Below, in pieces: positions 14,543 through 22,034 of a stretch of 37,146 nucleotides of DNA. The notes under the pieces were generated by a model. That model was not told the DNA's origin. It saw only the letters and a list, made by a program, of their open reading frames with translations, and made no database searches. The translations under genes and the position numbers were made by a program. Source of the DNA: a bacterium (GTDB taxonomy: Bacteria; Patescibacteriota; Minisyncoccia; Phycocordibacterales; UBA2100); assembly GCA_030648265.1 (NCBI GenBank), contig JAUSHX010000015.1, forward strand, positions 1 through 37,146, written 5' to 3'. Each line of letters begins with the position of its first letter. Position 1 is the stretch's first letter.

Positions 14543-15868
14543 ATGGCAAAACTTTGGAAAAAAAATGAAGAATCGCTGCACCCCGCAGTGGAGAAATATA
14601 CCGCCGGTACGGACTCTGTTTTTGATTTGGAACTTCTGCCGTTTGATATTCAGGCGAGTTGCGTCCACGCGAAAGGCTTAGAGAAAATCGGCATACTTAC
14701 AAGCGCAGAAGCAAAAGAAATACTCGGCGGGCTGGGCGCACTCCTCAAAGATTTTCAGGCGGGCAAGGTAAACATCACGCCGGAAGATGAGGATTGCCAT
14801 ACGGTCATAGAAAATTATCTGGTAGAGAAAATCGGGAATACTGGCAAAAGACTGCACACAGGGAGAAGCAGGAACGACCAGGTTCTGGTCGCGGTACGCC
14901 TCTACATGAAGCACAATCTCGCGGAGTTGGGAGCGTCCTCTGTCGGTCTCGCGGATGTATTCCTAAAGATGGCCGAGAAATACTCCGCCGATGAGGCAGG
15001 CATCGGCACCTGTGGACGGAACGTTCCCATGCCCGGATATTCTCACACACAGCAAGCAATGCTTTCTAGTTTAGGGCATTACTTCTCGGCTTTTACCGAG
15101 AGCTTATTGGACGATGCGGATTTCATTGCTCTGACCGCAAAACACATAGACAAGAATCCGCTTGGTTCGGCGGCGGGCTTTGGCGTCTCAATTCCGCTTG
15201 ATAGAGAATTCACAAGCAAAGAACTTGGATTTGCCGGCGTGCAAGTTAACTCACTCTATTGCCAAAACTCGCGCGGGAAATTTGAAAGCGCCTACATGGA
15301 GGCACTCGCGCAGGTGATGCTCACATTGGGCAAGTTTGCGAACGACATGCTTCTGTTCACATCGCAGGAATTTGATTTTTTCGCTGTTGATGAATCGCTT
15401 ACAACCGGCTCTAGCATCATGCCGCATAAGCACAATCTGGATGTGATGGAGATTTTGCGCGGGAATGTGAGCGTTGTCATAGCGAATCAGTTAATGGTCA
15501 AAGACATTTCCAAGAATCTTCTTTCCGGCTACAACAGGGACGGACAGCTTATGAAAAAGCCGGTTTTTGAGAGCACGAAAATTGTCGCCGACAGTTTGGA
15601 AGTTGTCGGGTTGCTTTTGGGAGGGCTTATTCCGAAAGAGGGAAACATCAAGTCGAAAATCACGCAGGGAATATTCACCGCCGACATCGCGAACAAATTG
15701 GTGACCGAGAAAGGAGTTCCATTCCGCGATGCCTACAAACAGGCAGCGGAAATGGTCTCCGAAAAGCCGGACTTAGCGGCGAACATCGCATCAAAGGTGA
15801 GTTTGGGTGCGCCGGGCAATCTCGGATTTAAGGAACTGAAACAAAGAATACAGAAAATAACATTCTAA
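14543..15868 (+). CDS. argH: Argininosuccinate lyase
   Basis: Splits argininosuccinate into arginine and fumarate. The superfamily signature GSSIMPHKHN is at residues 289-298, TGRSRNDQV at 106-114 and MPGYSHTQQA at 163-172, giving all three conserved regions of the fumarase/aspartase fold. At 441 residues it is normal. The gap to argG contains the short-unit repeat CTATACCCTATACCCTATTC immediately before the ATG and no Shine-Dalgarno. The stop codon is the left end of a perfect palindrome (15867-15884). Confidence 0.96.
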   Translation: MAKLWKKNEESLHPAVEKYTAGTDSVFDLELLPFDIQASCVHAKGLEKIGILTSAEAKEILGGLGALLKDFQAGKVNITPEDEDCHTVIENYLVEKIGNTGKRLHTGRSRNDQVLVAVRLYMKHNLAELGASSVGLADVFLKMAEKYSADEAGIGTCGRNVPMPGYSHTQQAMLSSLGHYFSAFTESLLDDADFIALTAKHIDKNPLGSAAGFGVSIPLDREFTSKELGFAGVQVNSLYCQNSRGKFESAYMEALAQVMLTLGKFANDMLLFTSQEFDFFAVDESLTTGSSIMPHKHNLDVMEILRGNVSVVIANQLMVKDISKNLLSGYNRDGQLMKKPVFESTKIVADSLEVVGLLLGGLIPKEGNIKSKITQGIFTADIANKLVTEKGVPFRDAYKQAAEMVSEKPDLAANIASKVSLGAPGNLGFKELKQRIQKITF

Positions 15869-15884
15869 CATTCTGCAGAATGTT
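15867..15884. repeat. Palindrome on the argH stop codon
   Basis: AACATTCTGCAGAATGTT is a perfect 18-bp palindrome overlapping the TAA at 15866-15868. No T-run follows directly. Confidence 0.7.
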
Positions 15885-15996
15885 GGAATGTTATAATGCT
15901 ACTTCGATTGCCGTGTTCGTGCAGTAATCCTATCATTCGCGCGAACCCCAAATGTTCCATCATCTCAGTTAGTTAAAAAAGGTGTATTATCAATTT

Positions 15997-16893
15997 ATGG
16001 AAACTGCCGAAAATGTGCGAACTGCTGCGTTTGACGTCCGCAAAGAACGCTTCTCTGCTTTTCTGCGCAATACCGATCAGAAAGAAATCCAGTTGCAAGC
16101 TACACTTCACGGCTTGCAACAACGCGCCCCCACTACATGGCGCAAAGCTATCGATCCCAATCAGGAATTTCGCGCATATTTTGTAGGGGCTGGAAATGGT
16201 GGTCTTGAAATACCTTTTGCAAAAGCAATAATGGATTCGCGCGGCACGAAAAATGGGCTTTCGATCTTTTGCGAGGATGTATCAGCTCCTATGAAGGAAG
16301 AATTTTTGCGCAACGCAGAAGCGGCGGGATTGACGGAAACTGTAAAGGAATATGCGGTTGTCCCATTCGAAAATCCAACATACGCGCCGCGTCGCGCAGA
16401 TTTTTCCGCTTCCTCTCATGTTTGGTACTACGTGCAAAATTGGAAAAACGTGCCGCGCGAATCCAATTCGCTAGCAAAGTTTCAAAGTACAATTCAAGAT
16501 GGCGGCGTTGGGTTGATAACGCTTTATTCGCGACAAAGCGACCGATATGAAATTCTTGCGTATTTGCACTCACTCGGCAAGCAATCCACGCCTGAGTTGC
16601 CGGGAGAGGAAATAATCGATGAACTACAAGTTCTAAACATTCGGAGTGAAACAAACATCGTTGACGCACATACGAACGTGAGCGCGTGTTTCCAAAGCGG
16701 AGAATTCAATCCTACGGACGAGGGCAAGTTGCTTCTTTCATTCATCTTGCGAACCTATTGGAATGTGTTGTCTGAAGACGTAAAGGCAAGTGTCGGAAGG
16801 AAACTGACGGAAATAACCGAAAGAAACGGCAGGCTCCAGATGATTTTTCGCGATTTGTATGTGTGGATTTTCCCGAATAAATCAAGCGAGTGA
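15997..16893 (+). CDS. SAM-dependent methyltransferase-like protein
   Basis: A 298-residue soluble protein with a class I methyltransferase opening, YFVGAGNGGLEIPFAKAI, followed by an acidic strand end in IFCEDVSAPMKEEFL. This fits SAM binding. The rest (HVWYYVQNWKNVP, GGVGLITLYSR) resembles small-molecule N-methyltransferases of the histamine type, but the substrate cannot be named. The ATG at 15997 is preferred because TATTAT (15985-15990), directly preceded by TG, lies 6 nt upstream, implying a leaderless mRNA. It is a lone plus-strand gene between argH and the tRNA-Leu cluster. About 130 bp upstream contain only the argH palindrome and this -10 box. Confidence 0.65.
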   Translation: METAENVRTAAFDVRKERFSAFLRNTDQKEIQLQATLHGLQQRAPTTWRKAIDPNQEFRAYFVGAGNGGLEIPFAKAIMDSRGTKNGLSIFCEDVSAPMKEEFLRNAEAAGLTETVKEYAVVPFENPTYAPRRADFSASSHVWYYVQNWKNVPRESNSLAKFQSTIQDGGVGLITLYSRQSDRYEILAYLHSLGKQSTPELPGEEIIDELQVLNIRSETNIVDAHTNVSACFQSGEFNPTDEGKLLLSFILRTYWNVLSEDVKASVGRKLTEITERNGRLQMIFRDLYVWIFPNKSSE

Positions 16894-16942
16894 TCTATTC
16901 AAATATGCAATTGCGTCGAGCGACGCTCCACTTGTCTCTCAG

Positions 16943-17026
16943 TGCCGGGAGAGGGACTCGAACCCTCACGACCTTTCGGTCACATCATCTTAAGTGATGC
17001 GCGTAAACCAATTCCGCCATCCCGGC
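16943..17026 (-). tRNA. tRNA-Leu (anticodon UAA)
   Basis: All stems fold exactly: acceptor GCCGGGA/TCCCGGC with A73, D-arm GCG/CGC, anticodon arm CATCA-CTTAAGA-TGATG, a long variable arm GACC-GAAA-GGTC, and T-arm GAGGG-TTCGAGT-CCCTC. CCA is not encoded. The first 47 nt also encode the end of the upstream HNH nuclease on the same strand. Confidence 0.95.
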
Positions 17027-17501
17027 TTTTATTTTTCAAGTTCCTGCCGCGGTGTGTGGGCTGAAGGCTATGACAATTCGGACAAAGAACTCGCAGGTTC
17101 TCTAAGCGATTATCATGTCTGTTTCCATTGATATGGTCAAGCTCCAGAGGCAGGCGACCATCTGCGGAATACTGAGCCCATCCGCACATTTCACACTCCG
17201 TTTTCTTTAACTTTTCGGAAAACAAACGAGCCTTAAGTTTATAGCTTTGGTACCGACTACTTTGTACCAGGATTTCATTTAGTGGAACCAACGGTTTAAA
17301 GGGAAACTTCATACCTCTCGACCATCCGCGTCCAGTAAAATGCGAAGTATCAAACAAGTTTTCTTGTATATACTTACGCAATTGGTCATAGTTCCCGCCA
17401 GCGGGAACTAATCCCAACTTCAAAATGACCTGGCCCATGCTTCTTGAAGACGCGACAGCTTCCCTCAACTGCTCAATTGTCCAGCGTCTTTTCCGGTTCA
17501 C
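16980..17501 (-). CDS. HNH endonuclease running into tRNA-Leu
   Basis: A 173-residue HNH nuclease of the type found as free-standing homing endonucleases in phages and CPR genomes. Zinc Cys pairs (C103/C106, C140/C143) flank the catalytic LELDHINGNRHDNRLENL core (D122-H123, N131 region). The N-terminal part resembles an HTH-like module with SRSMGQVILKLGLV. Its last 16 codons are read from the 5' half of tRNA-Leu and the TGA lies in the variable-arm region. Start is GTG 17501: TTGTAT, 17 nt, TACAAT, then 6 nt to the GTG, so it appears leaderless. A perfect 10-bp-arm palindrome (17389-17410) lies inside the coding region. Confidence 0.88.
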   Translation of the reverse strand: MNRKRRWTIEQLREAVASSRSMGQVILKLGLVPAGGNYDQLRKYIQENLFDTSHFTGRGWSRGMKFPFKPLVPLNEILVQSSRYQSYKLKARLFSEKLKKTECEMCGWAQYSADGRLPLELDHINGNRHDNRLENLRVLCPNCHSLQPTHRGRNLKNKSRDGGIGLRASLKMM

Positions 17502-17507
17502 GTCCCG

Positions 17508-17536
17508 ATTGTACCAAATGGTAGACGAATATACAA
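17508..17536 (-). promoter_or_regulatory. Promoter of the HNH gene
   Basis: On the minus strand TTGTAT (17536-17531), an exact 17-nt spacer and TACAAT (17513-17508), 6 nt before the GTG start. One of the clearest promoters in the window. Confidence 0.65.
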
Positions 17537-17565
17537 TGCGTGTACTGCAGGTATACCATTTTCTT

Positions 17566-17763
17566 TCACTTTAACAGCTTATTGATAAAACTTTCAAGCG
17601 GTGTGCGCCAGTCACTCTCAAGTTGCGAGTACAGGAATCGGACAAGTCGTTTTTCATCGGGACTTGTAGCAGTTTTTGAGAGTGTAGCCAACTTTCTAAA
17701 AATACGTTTGTCTTGGGCGTTATAGAGAAGATATGGAGTCTTTGGTTTCGGTGGGAATTTCAT
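17566..17763 (-). CDS. Conserved-looking small protein, 65 residues
   Basis: Basic protein (MKFPPKPKTPYLLYNAQDK start; DWRTPLESFINKLLK end), with no signal or membrane segment. The ATG is 4 nt downstream of the mature 3' end of tRNA-Cys, with no Shine-Dalgarno and no promoter in between. It must therefore be read from a tRNA-mRNA precursor, and tRNA 3' processing would leave CAAC-ATG, an almost leaderless message. The longer in-frame ORF through the tRNA is rejected. Family not recognised. Confidence 0.6.
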   Translation of the reverse strand: MKFPPKPKTPYLLYNAQDKRIFRKLATLSKTATSPDEKRLVRFLYSQLESDWRTPLESFINKLLK

Positions 17764-17767
17764 GTTG

Positions 17768-17839
17768 AGGCCCGGGCGGGAATCGCACCCGCGCATGAGA
17801 GTTTTGCAGACTCTAGCGTTTCTACTTCGCCACCGGGCC
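17768..17839 (-). tRNA. tRNA-Cys (anticodon GCA)
   Basis: Acceptor GGCCCGG/CCGGGCC with U73 (diagnostic for Cys), anticodon arm AGAGT-CTGCAAA-ACTCT, T-arm GCGGG-TGCGATT-CCCGC. CCA is not encoded. It lies between rbfA and the 65-residue ORF on the same strand. Confidence 0.95.
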
Positions 17840-17865
17840 AGTGAGGAACAATATAACACAGCGGA

Positions 17866-18192
17866 CTATGTATTTCGTATCAGCTCATCTATCTTCTGTC
17901 GGTGTTTTTCCCCTAAATCAAGTTCAAAATCAACGGTCGGCAAGAATTTCATTTGGCTCTTCTTTTTTAGATACTCGCGAAAATCCGTGCGAACGCGTTT
18001 CGCAAACATAAGGGCTGACTGCTCAAATTTCTCGGGCAACACGGAAAAAAATATTGTGACATTCTTTAGGTCCGGTGACATCTCTGAACGAGTGACCGTG
18101 ATAAGGGACTGGTGATTTGATTCGCGCTCAAGAAACTCTCCCGCAAGGCGCGCTATCAATTCCGCGACTTGTGTTTGTCTCCTCGTTGCCAT
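17866..18192 (-). CDS. rbfA: Ribosome-binding factor A
   Basis: KH-fold 30S maturation factor. SLITVTRSEMSPDLKNVTIFF is the conserved strand-loop segment, followed by the helix ALMFAKRVRTDFREYLKKK and the closing PTVDFELDLGEKHRQKIDELI. The 108-residue length is typical. The ATG is 1 nt after the infB stop, so it is translationally coupled in the usual infB-rbfA order. tRNA-Cys begins 26 nt after its stop, so the messenger and tRNA share a transcript. Confidence 0.92.
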   Translation of the reverse strand: MATRRQTQVAELIARLAGEFLERESNHQSLITVTRSEMSPDLKNVTIFFSVLPEKFEQSALMFAKRVRTDFREYLKKKSQMKFLPTVDFELDLGEKHRQKIDELIRNT

Positions 18193-18193
18193 G

Positions 18194-19792
18194 TTATTTC
18201 AAGACCGTTGTGAAGCCCTGCAGTGTGTCGCCCTGTGCGATTTCAAAGACCGCTTCTATTTGCGCGCCGAATTCACCGCCTGTTTCCACCCTGTCCACAT
18301 TTTCTTTATGAGATTGAATGTTCTTGATTTTCCCGATTCCTATTATCGTTCCGCGTCTAGATACCCGCACTGACGCATTGCGCCCGATGTATCCTTCGGA
18401 AACCGAACCGCCGACGACGTGCAAAGTTTTCTGCGTGCCGAACTGTCTAATAACTTTCGCGCTTCCCGTTATCTCCTCAACGCTTCTCTTTGGGGACGAT
18501 TCTTTAAGAATTTCTTCCAACTTTTCCACCAATTTATAAATGATGTCAAATTTCTCTATGCGTATACCATGTTGTCGCGCACGTTCCAGCGCCACGGTGT
18601 CTACGTTCACATTGAATCCCACAACTACAGTTTGCTTTCCAAAAGAAGAGGATGCAGCCTTGATGTCATTTTCCGAAATGTCACCGATGCCCGAAAGCAC
18701 GATTTTTACTTGTGCGTGTTCGTCGCCGATGCGGCGCATCTCGTGCTCAATGGCCTCCAAAGAGCCGGTTGTGTCGGCCCGAACGACGATGGGAATTCTG
18801 AAGACGCCATCCGTCTCGTCCGCAGAAACGCCAGTTGTAATGCGCCCGCCCGCCTTCTCGCTTGATTGAGCCGCAGAGCGCGCATTTTCCGCATCTCTCC
18901 TGCTGTTGTACGCCAGAAACGGCTCACCAGCGATAGGCAATTCATCAAATCCGGTAATTGAAACGGGGCTGGAGAGACCGGCCTGTTTAATGGTTTTGCC
19001 TGCGAAATTTTCCATTATGCGCACTGGCGCTATTGCGCGTCCCGCGCGCACAGACATGCCCGTTGCGAGTGTTCCGTTCGTGATAATGAGGGTCGCCGCG
19101 ATGCCGCGCTTTTGGTCGCGATGTGCTTCAATAACCCAGCCTTCTGCGGGAAGTGAGGTGTCTCCCGTGAGCCCCTCCACTTCTGCGACGACGAGTATCA
19201 GGTCAAGGAGTCCTTCCACGCCCGTTCCGTTTTTTGCCGAAATTGCCGCCCACGGAACGTCTCCGCCGAGCGTCTCAAGATACACCGCGTTTTCCATGAG
19301 CGATGCCTGCGTGCGCTCCACATTTGCGTTCGGCTTGTCTATTTTGTTTATGGCGACTATGAATGGGATTTTTGCCGACCTGATGCTTTCCAACGCTTCC
19401 AGTGTTTGCGCTTTGACGCCGTCGTCGGCGGCGACAACGAGTATCGCGATGTCCGCGACATTTGCGCCGCGCGCGCGGATTGCCTTGAATGCGGCGTGTC
19501 CGGGAGTATCTATGAACGTGATTCTCTTTCCTTCGGAAAGCGCGGACTCACGCGGACTTGACGCAGAAAGACGCTGAATCTCTTCTGCGCTGTTCGGCGT
19601 TCGTTCTGCGTTCTTCTGCGGCGTATGAAGCACTTCATACGCAACGACGTGCTGCGTTATTCCGCCCGCTTCTTTCTCAACGGTGCTTGTATGCCTGATG
19701 AAATCCAAGAGAGTGGATTTGCCGTGGTCAACGTGACCCATCACCGCGACAATAGGCGGTCTCTCCGTTACGTTGGAAGTTTTTTGAATCAT
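18194..19792 (-). CDS. infB: Translation initiation factor IF-2
   Basis: GTPase that brings initiator tRNA to the 30S subunit. GHVDHGKST (G1, 19-27), GGITQH (G2), DTPGHAAF (G3) and NKID (G4) are all present, followed by domains II-IV with the C-terminal GQGDTLQGF-like EIAQGDTLQGF. It has no N-terminal extension (532 residues), as in many reduced genomes. Odd: about 35 extra residues (HTPQKNAERTPNSAEE and on to LSEGKR, 55-90) sit between G2 and G3, where other IF-2 proteins have a short turn. The DNA there (19523-19630) is rich in repeated CGCAGAA/TTCTGCG. A TATACT box at 19838-19833 lies 40 nt upstream, divergent from the desulfurase promoter. Confidence 0.95.
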   Translation of the reverse strand: MIQKTSNVTERPPIVAVMGHVDHGKSTLLDFIRHTSTVEKEAGGITQHVVAYEVLHTPQKNAERTPNSAEEIQRLSASSPRESALSEGKRITFIDTPGHAAFKAIRARGANVADIAILVVAADDGVKAQTLEALESIRSAKIPFIVAINKIDKPNANVERTQASLMENAVYLETLGGDVPWAAISAKNGTGVEGLLDLILVVAEVEGLTGDTSLPAEGWVIEAHRDQKRGIAATLIITNGTLATGMSVRAGRAIAPVRIMENFAGKTIKQAGLSSPVSITGFDELPIAGEPFLAYNSRRDAENARSAAQSSEKAGGRITTGVSADETDGVFRIPIVVRADTTGSLEAIEHEMRRIGDEHAQVKIVLSGIGDISENDIKAASSSFGKQTVVVGFNVNVDTVALERARQHGIRIEKFDIIYKLVEKLEEILKESSPKRSVEEITGSAKVIRQFGTQKTLHVVGGSVSEGYIGRNASVRVSRRGTIIGIGKIKNIQSHKENVDRVETGGEFGAQIEAVFEIAQGDTLQGFTTVLK

Positions 19793-19870
19793 AAGCGCTA
19801 GTGTTTCTACTCATAGAGAGAAGATTTCGGAAAGTATACGCCAAAACGATGGAAATGCTATATTGCTTAC

Positions 19871-21058
19871 GTGAGACTTTTCTCAAGCAAAAGAATATAT
19901 CTGGATTACGCAAGCGCGACTCCTATGTTAGCGCAGGCTGTTCGCGCTATGCGCTCGGCAGAGAAATTAGTAGGAAACCCGGGTTCAATTCACGATGAGG
20001 GGGTGCGCGCAGCGCGCTCGCTTCTAAATTCGCGCGCGCAGATTGCCGCGCAACTGGGATGCAAGCCGAGGGAAATTATTCTCACATCCGGAATTACCGA
20101 ATCAAATAACCTAGCCATTCTCGGTTCGTTCAAGAAAGTAGTACTTGGAGGTGAGACCTCCAAGTATACGCACTGGATAACGACATCCATTGAGCACGCG
20201 TCCGTTCTCTCGTGTTTTGAGCATATTAAAGAATTGGGCGGCATGGTTTCTTTCGTAAATCCAAATTCGCACGGGCTCATATCAGCGCGGGCGATAAAAA
20301 AGGAACTGCGAAAAGAAACTGTTTTTGTTTCTGTCGGATGGGCGAACAATGAGATTGGCGTTGTACAGCCGCTCTCGGAAATATCGCGCGTTATCCGTGA
20401 GCATGAAAAGAAACAGGACTCCGTTGTCATATTTCACAGTGATGCGGGCCAGGCGCCTTTGTATCTTTCCGCCCAAGCGCACTCGCTTGGCGTCGACCTT
20501 TTATCGGTTGGAGCGGCCAAACTTTACGGCCCGCATGGCATCGGCGCGCTATTCAGAAACGACAGGGCGGAACTTGCGCCGGTAATCCTTGGAGGCGGAC
20601 AAGAGAACGGTCTTCGTTCCGGAACCGAAAATGTCGCGCTCGTGGCAGGATTCGCAAAAGCGTTTGAAGGCGTCGCACGCGAGCGCGACTCGGAATCAAA
20701 ACGTCTCGCACAATTACGCGACCAGCTTTTTTCGGGACTTGTTGCAGGAATTCCAGGCCTGATTATTAATGGAGACATCAAACATTCACTCCCGCACATG
20801 CTCAACATTTCCGTGCCGAAAGTACAAGGCGAGTATTTCGTACTCTCGCTTGATATGGCCGGCATTTTCATTTCTACCAAAAGCGCTTGCGGAGAGGGTA
20901 CAGAGAAGATTTCGCACGTCGTTGCGGCTCTCGGCGGAGAGGCTTGGAGGGCGGAAAATTCCCTCCGTTTTTCATTAGGCAGAGACACGACCGAGAGCGG
21001 CATCAGACGAGTGATTAAAGAATGTACTGCAATTGCTTCCCGCCTCCAGCCACATTGA
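19871..21058 (+). CDS. Cysteine desulfurase (NifS/IscS family)
   Basis: PLP enzyme that takes sulfur from cysteine for tRNA thiolation or Fe-S assembly. YLDYASATP opens the protein. His109 in SIEHAS stacks on PLP, Lys217 in AAKLYGPHGIG binds it, and Cys340 in STKSACGEG is the sulfur acceptor. The usual His before the PLP Lys (SxHK) is Ala here. The 395-residue length is normal. The GTG start at 19871 is preferred because TATATT (19859-19864) lies 6 nt upstream, suggesting leaderless translation. No IscU/SufU or thiouridylase gene is nearby, so the sulfur target is open. Confidence 0.9.
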   Translation: MRLFSSKRIYLDYASATPMLAQAVRAMRSAEKLVGNPGSIHDEGVRAARSLLNSRAQIAAQLGCKPREIILTSGITESNNLAILGSFKKVVLGGETSKYTHWITTSIEHASVLSCFEHIKELGGMVSFVNPNSHGLISARAIKKELRKETVFVSVGWANNEIGVVQPLSEISRVIREHEKKQDSVVIFHSDAGQAPLYLSAQAHSLGVDLLSVGAAKLYGPHGIGALFRNDRAELAPVILGGGQENGLRSGTENVALVAGFAKAFEGVARERDSESKRLAQLRDQLFSGLVAGIPGLIINGDIKHSLPHMLNISVPKVQGEYFVLSLDMAGIFISTKSACGEGTEKISHVVAALGGEAWRAENSLRFSLGRDTTESGIRRVIKECTAIASRLQPH

Positions 21059-21122
21059 CCAAAACATTGCACTCTTTATCGTGCATTGTATTATGCGGAC
21101 ATGAGAACTCTCTAAAACTGCT

Positions 21123-21965
21123 ATGGATATTGAACACCTTTCAAAATCTCAAATCGTACTTCTGACACTTCTCGTGAGCTTCGTTACATCTATCGCGACC
21201 GGTATCGTCACGGTTTCGCTCATGGAACAAGCCCCGCCGTCCATCGCGCAAAGCGTTAACAGGATTGTGGAACGTACCGTGGAAAAAGTGGTTCCCGGGG
21301 GGCAGACAGCAGCGGTCGTCACGAGGGAAAAGACCGTCGTGGTCAAAGAGTCGGACCTTATTTCACAGGCCGTTGAACGCGTCAACCCGTCAGTGGTCCG
21401 GCTCTACACGAGAGATTCCGCATCGGTGTTCTTGGGATTCGGTGTTGTTGTTGATGCCTCCGGCGCGATTGCGAGCGACTCTGACATTTTCGGCGAAAAT
21501 GCAGACGCGGAAATTGAATTGTCCGACGGGGCGCGCGTGCGAGCATTTGTCACTGCGCGTGATGCTGGTTCCGGCACCGCATTTCTTCAGCCTGCAACGA
21601 CGTCAGCAGATGGCAAGGCATTGGTTTGGAAATCTGCAGCGGTCGCTCTCCAGCAGCCGGTTCTGGGGCAGACGGTCATAGCGTTCTCCGGCAAAAACAT
21701 TTCCCGCATAGCCGACGGCATAGTTACGGCGCTTATCCCTCGTGTGGAATCTGCAGATGCTGCGCGCGCGGGAGTGATTGATACGGGTATTTCGGCGGAT
21801 GCGATATTGCCGGGAAGTATGTTACTGAACACGGATGGAGAGGTCGTCGGAATAAGCACAGGGGTTTCGCGCAGTGTTTCAGAGAGCGGATTCATCTCGG
21901 CATCGGCTCTCATCAAGAGTGTATCTTCCGGTGCGCCGGTGCTTGATAAAAAGCCCGCTAAATGA
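21123..21965 (+). CDS. HtrA-like protein lacking the catalytic triad
   Basis: One N-terminal membrane helix (about 10-32), a coiled linker, then a trypsin-like domain aligned to HtrA/DegP by VNPSVVRLYT, GFGVVVDASGAIASD, GSGTAFLQP and ILPGSMLLNTDGEVVGIST. All three catalytic positions differ: the NNHVV His region reads ASDSDIF, the Asp of DLAVLK is absent, and GNSGGPL reads LPGSMLL. No PDZ domain follows. It is therefore probably a non-proteolytic, membrane-anchored extracytoplasmic binding protein. clpB, 69 bp on in the same direction, also belongs to protein quality control, though it seems to have its own start. Confidence 0.75.
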   Translation: MDIEHLSKSQIVLLTLLVSFVTSIATGIVTVSLMEQAPPSIAQSVNRIVERTVEKVVPGGQTAAVVTREKTVVVKESDLISQAVERVNPSVVRLYTRDSASVFLGFGVVVDASGAIASDSDIFGENADAEIELSDGARVRAFVTARDAGSGTAFLQPATTSADGKALVWKSAAVALQQPVLGQTVIAFSGKNISRIADGIVTALIPRVESADAARAGVIDTGISADAILPGSMLLNTDGEVVGISTGVSRSVSESGFISASALIKSVSSGAPVLDKKPAK

Positions 21966-21997
21966 TAATCATGTATGATGATACACAGTTCAAGCAA

Positions 21998-22020
21998 CCT
22001 AAACCCTAAACCCTAAACCC
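21998..22020. repeat. CCCTAAA tandem units before clpB
   Basis: CCTAAA CCCTAAA CCCTAAA CCC, three near-perfect heptamers ending just before the clpB -10 box. It resembles the CCCTATA units before argH and the TTTAGGG units after pth. Confidence 0.75.
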
Positions 22021-22034
22021 TGTAATCTATCTCT

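Noticed and set aside
17764-17859. Longer form of the 65-residue ORF reading through tRNA-Cys
   Set aside because: The first 32 codons are the tRNA itself; the ATG after the tRNA gives a normal protein start.
21998-22020. Telomere-type repeats as a chromosome end
   Set aside because: Only three heptamers, within an ordinary gene row; they fit the other short-unit islands.
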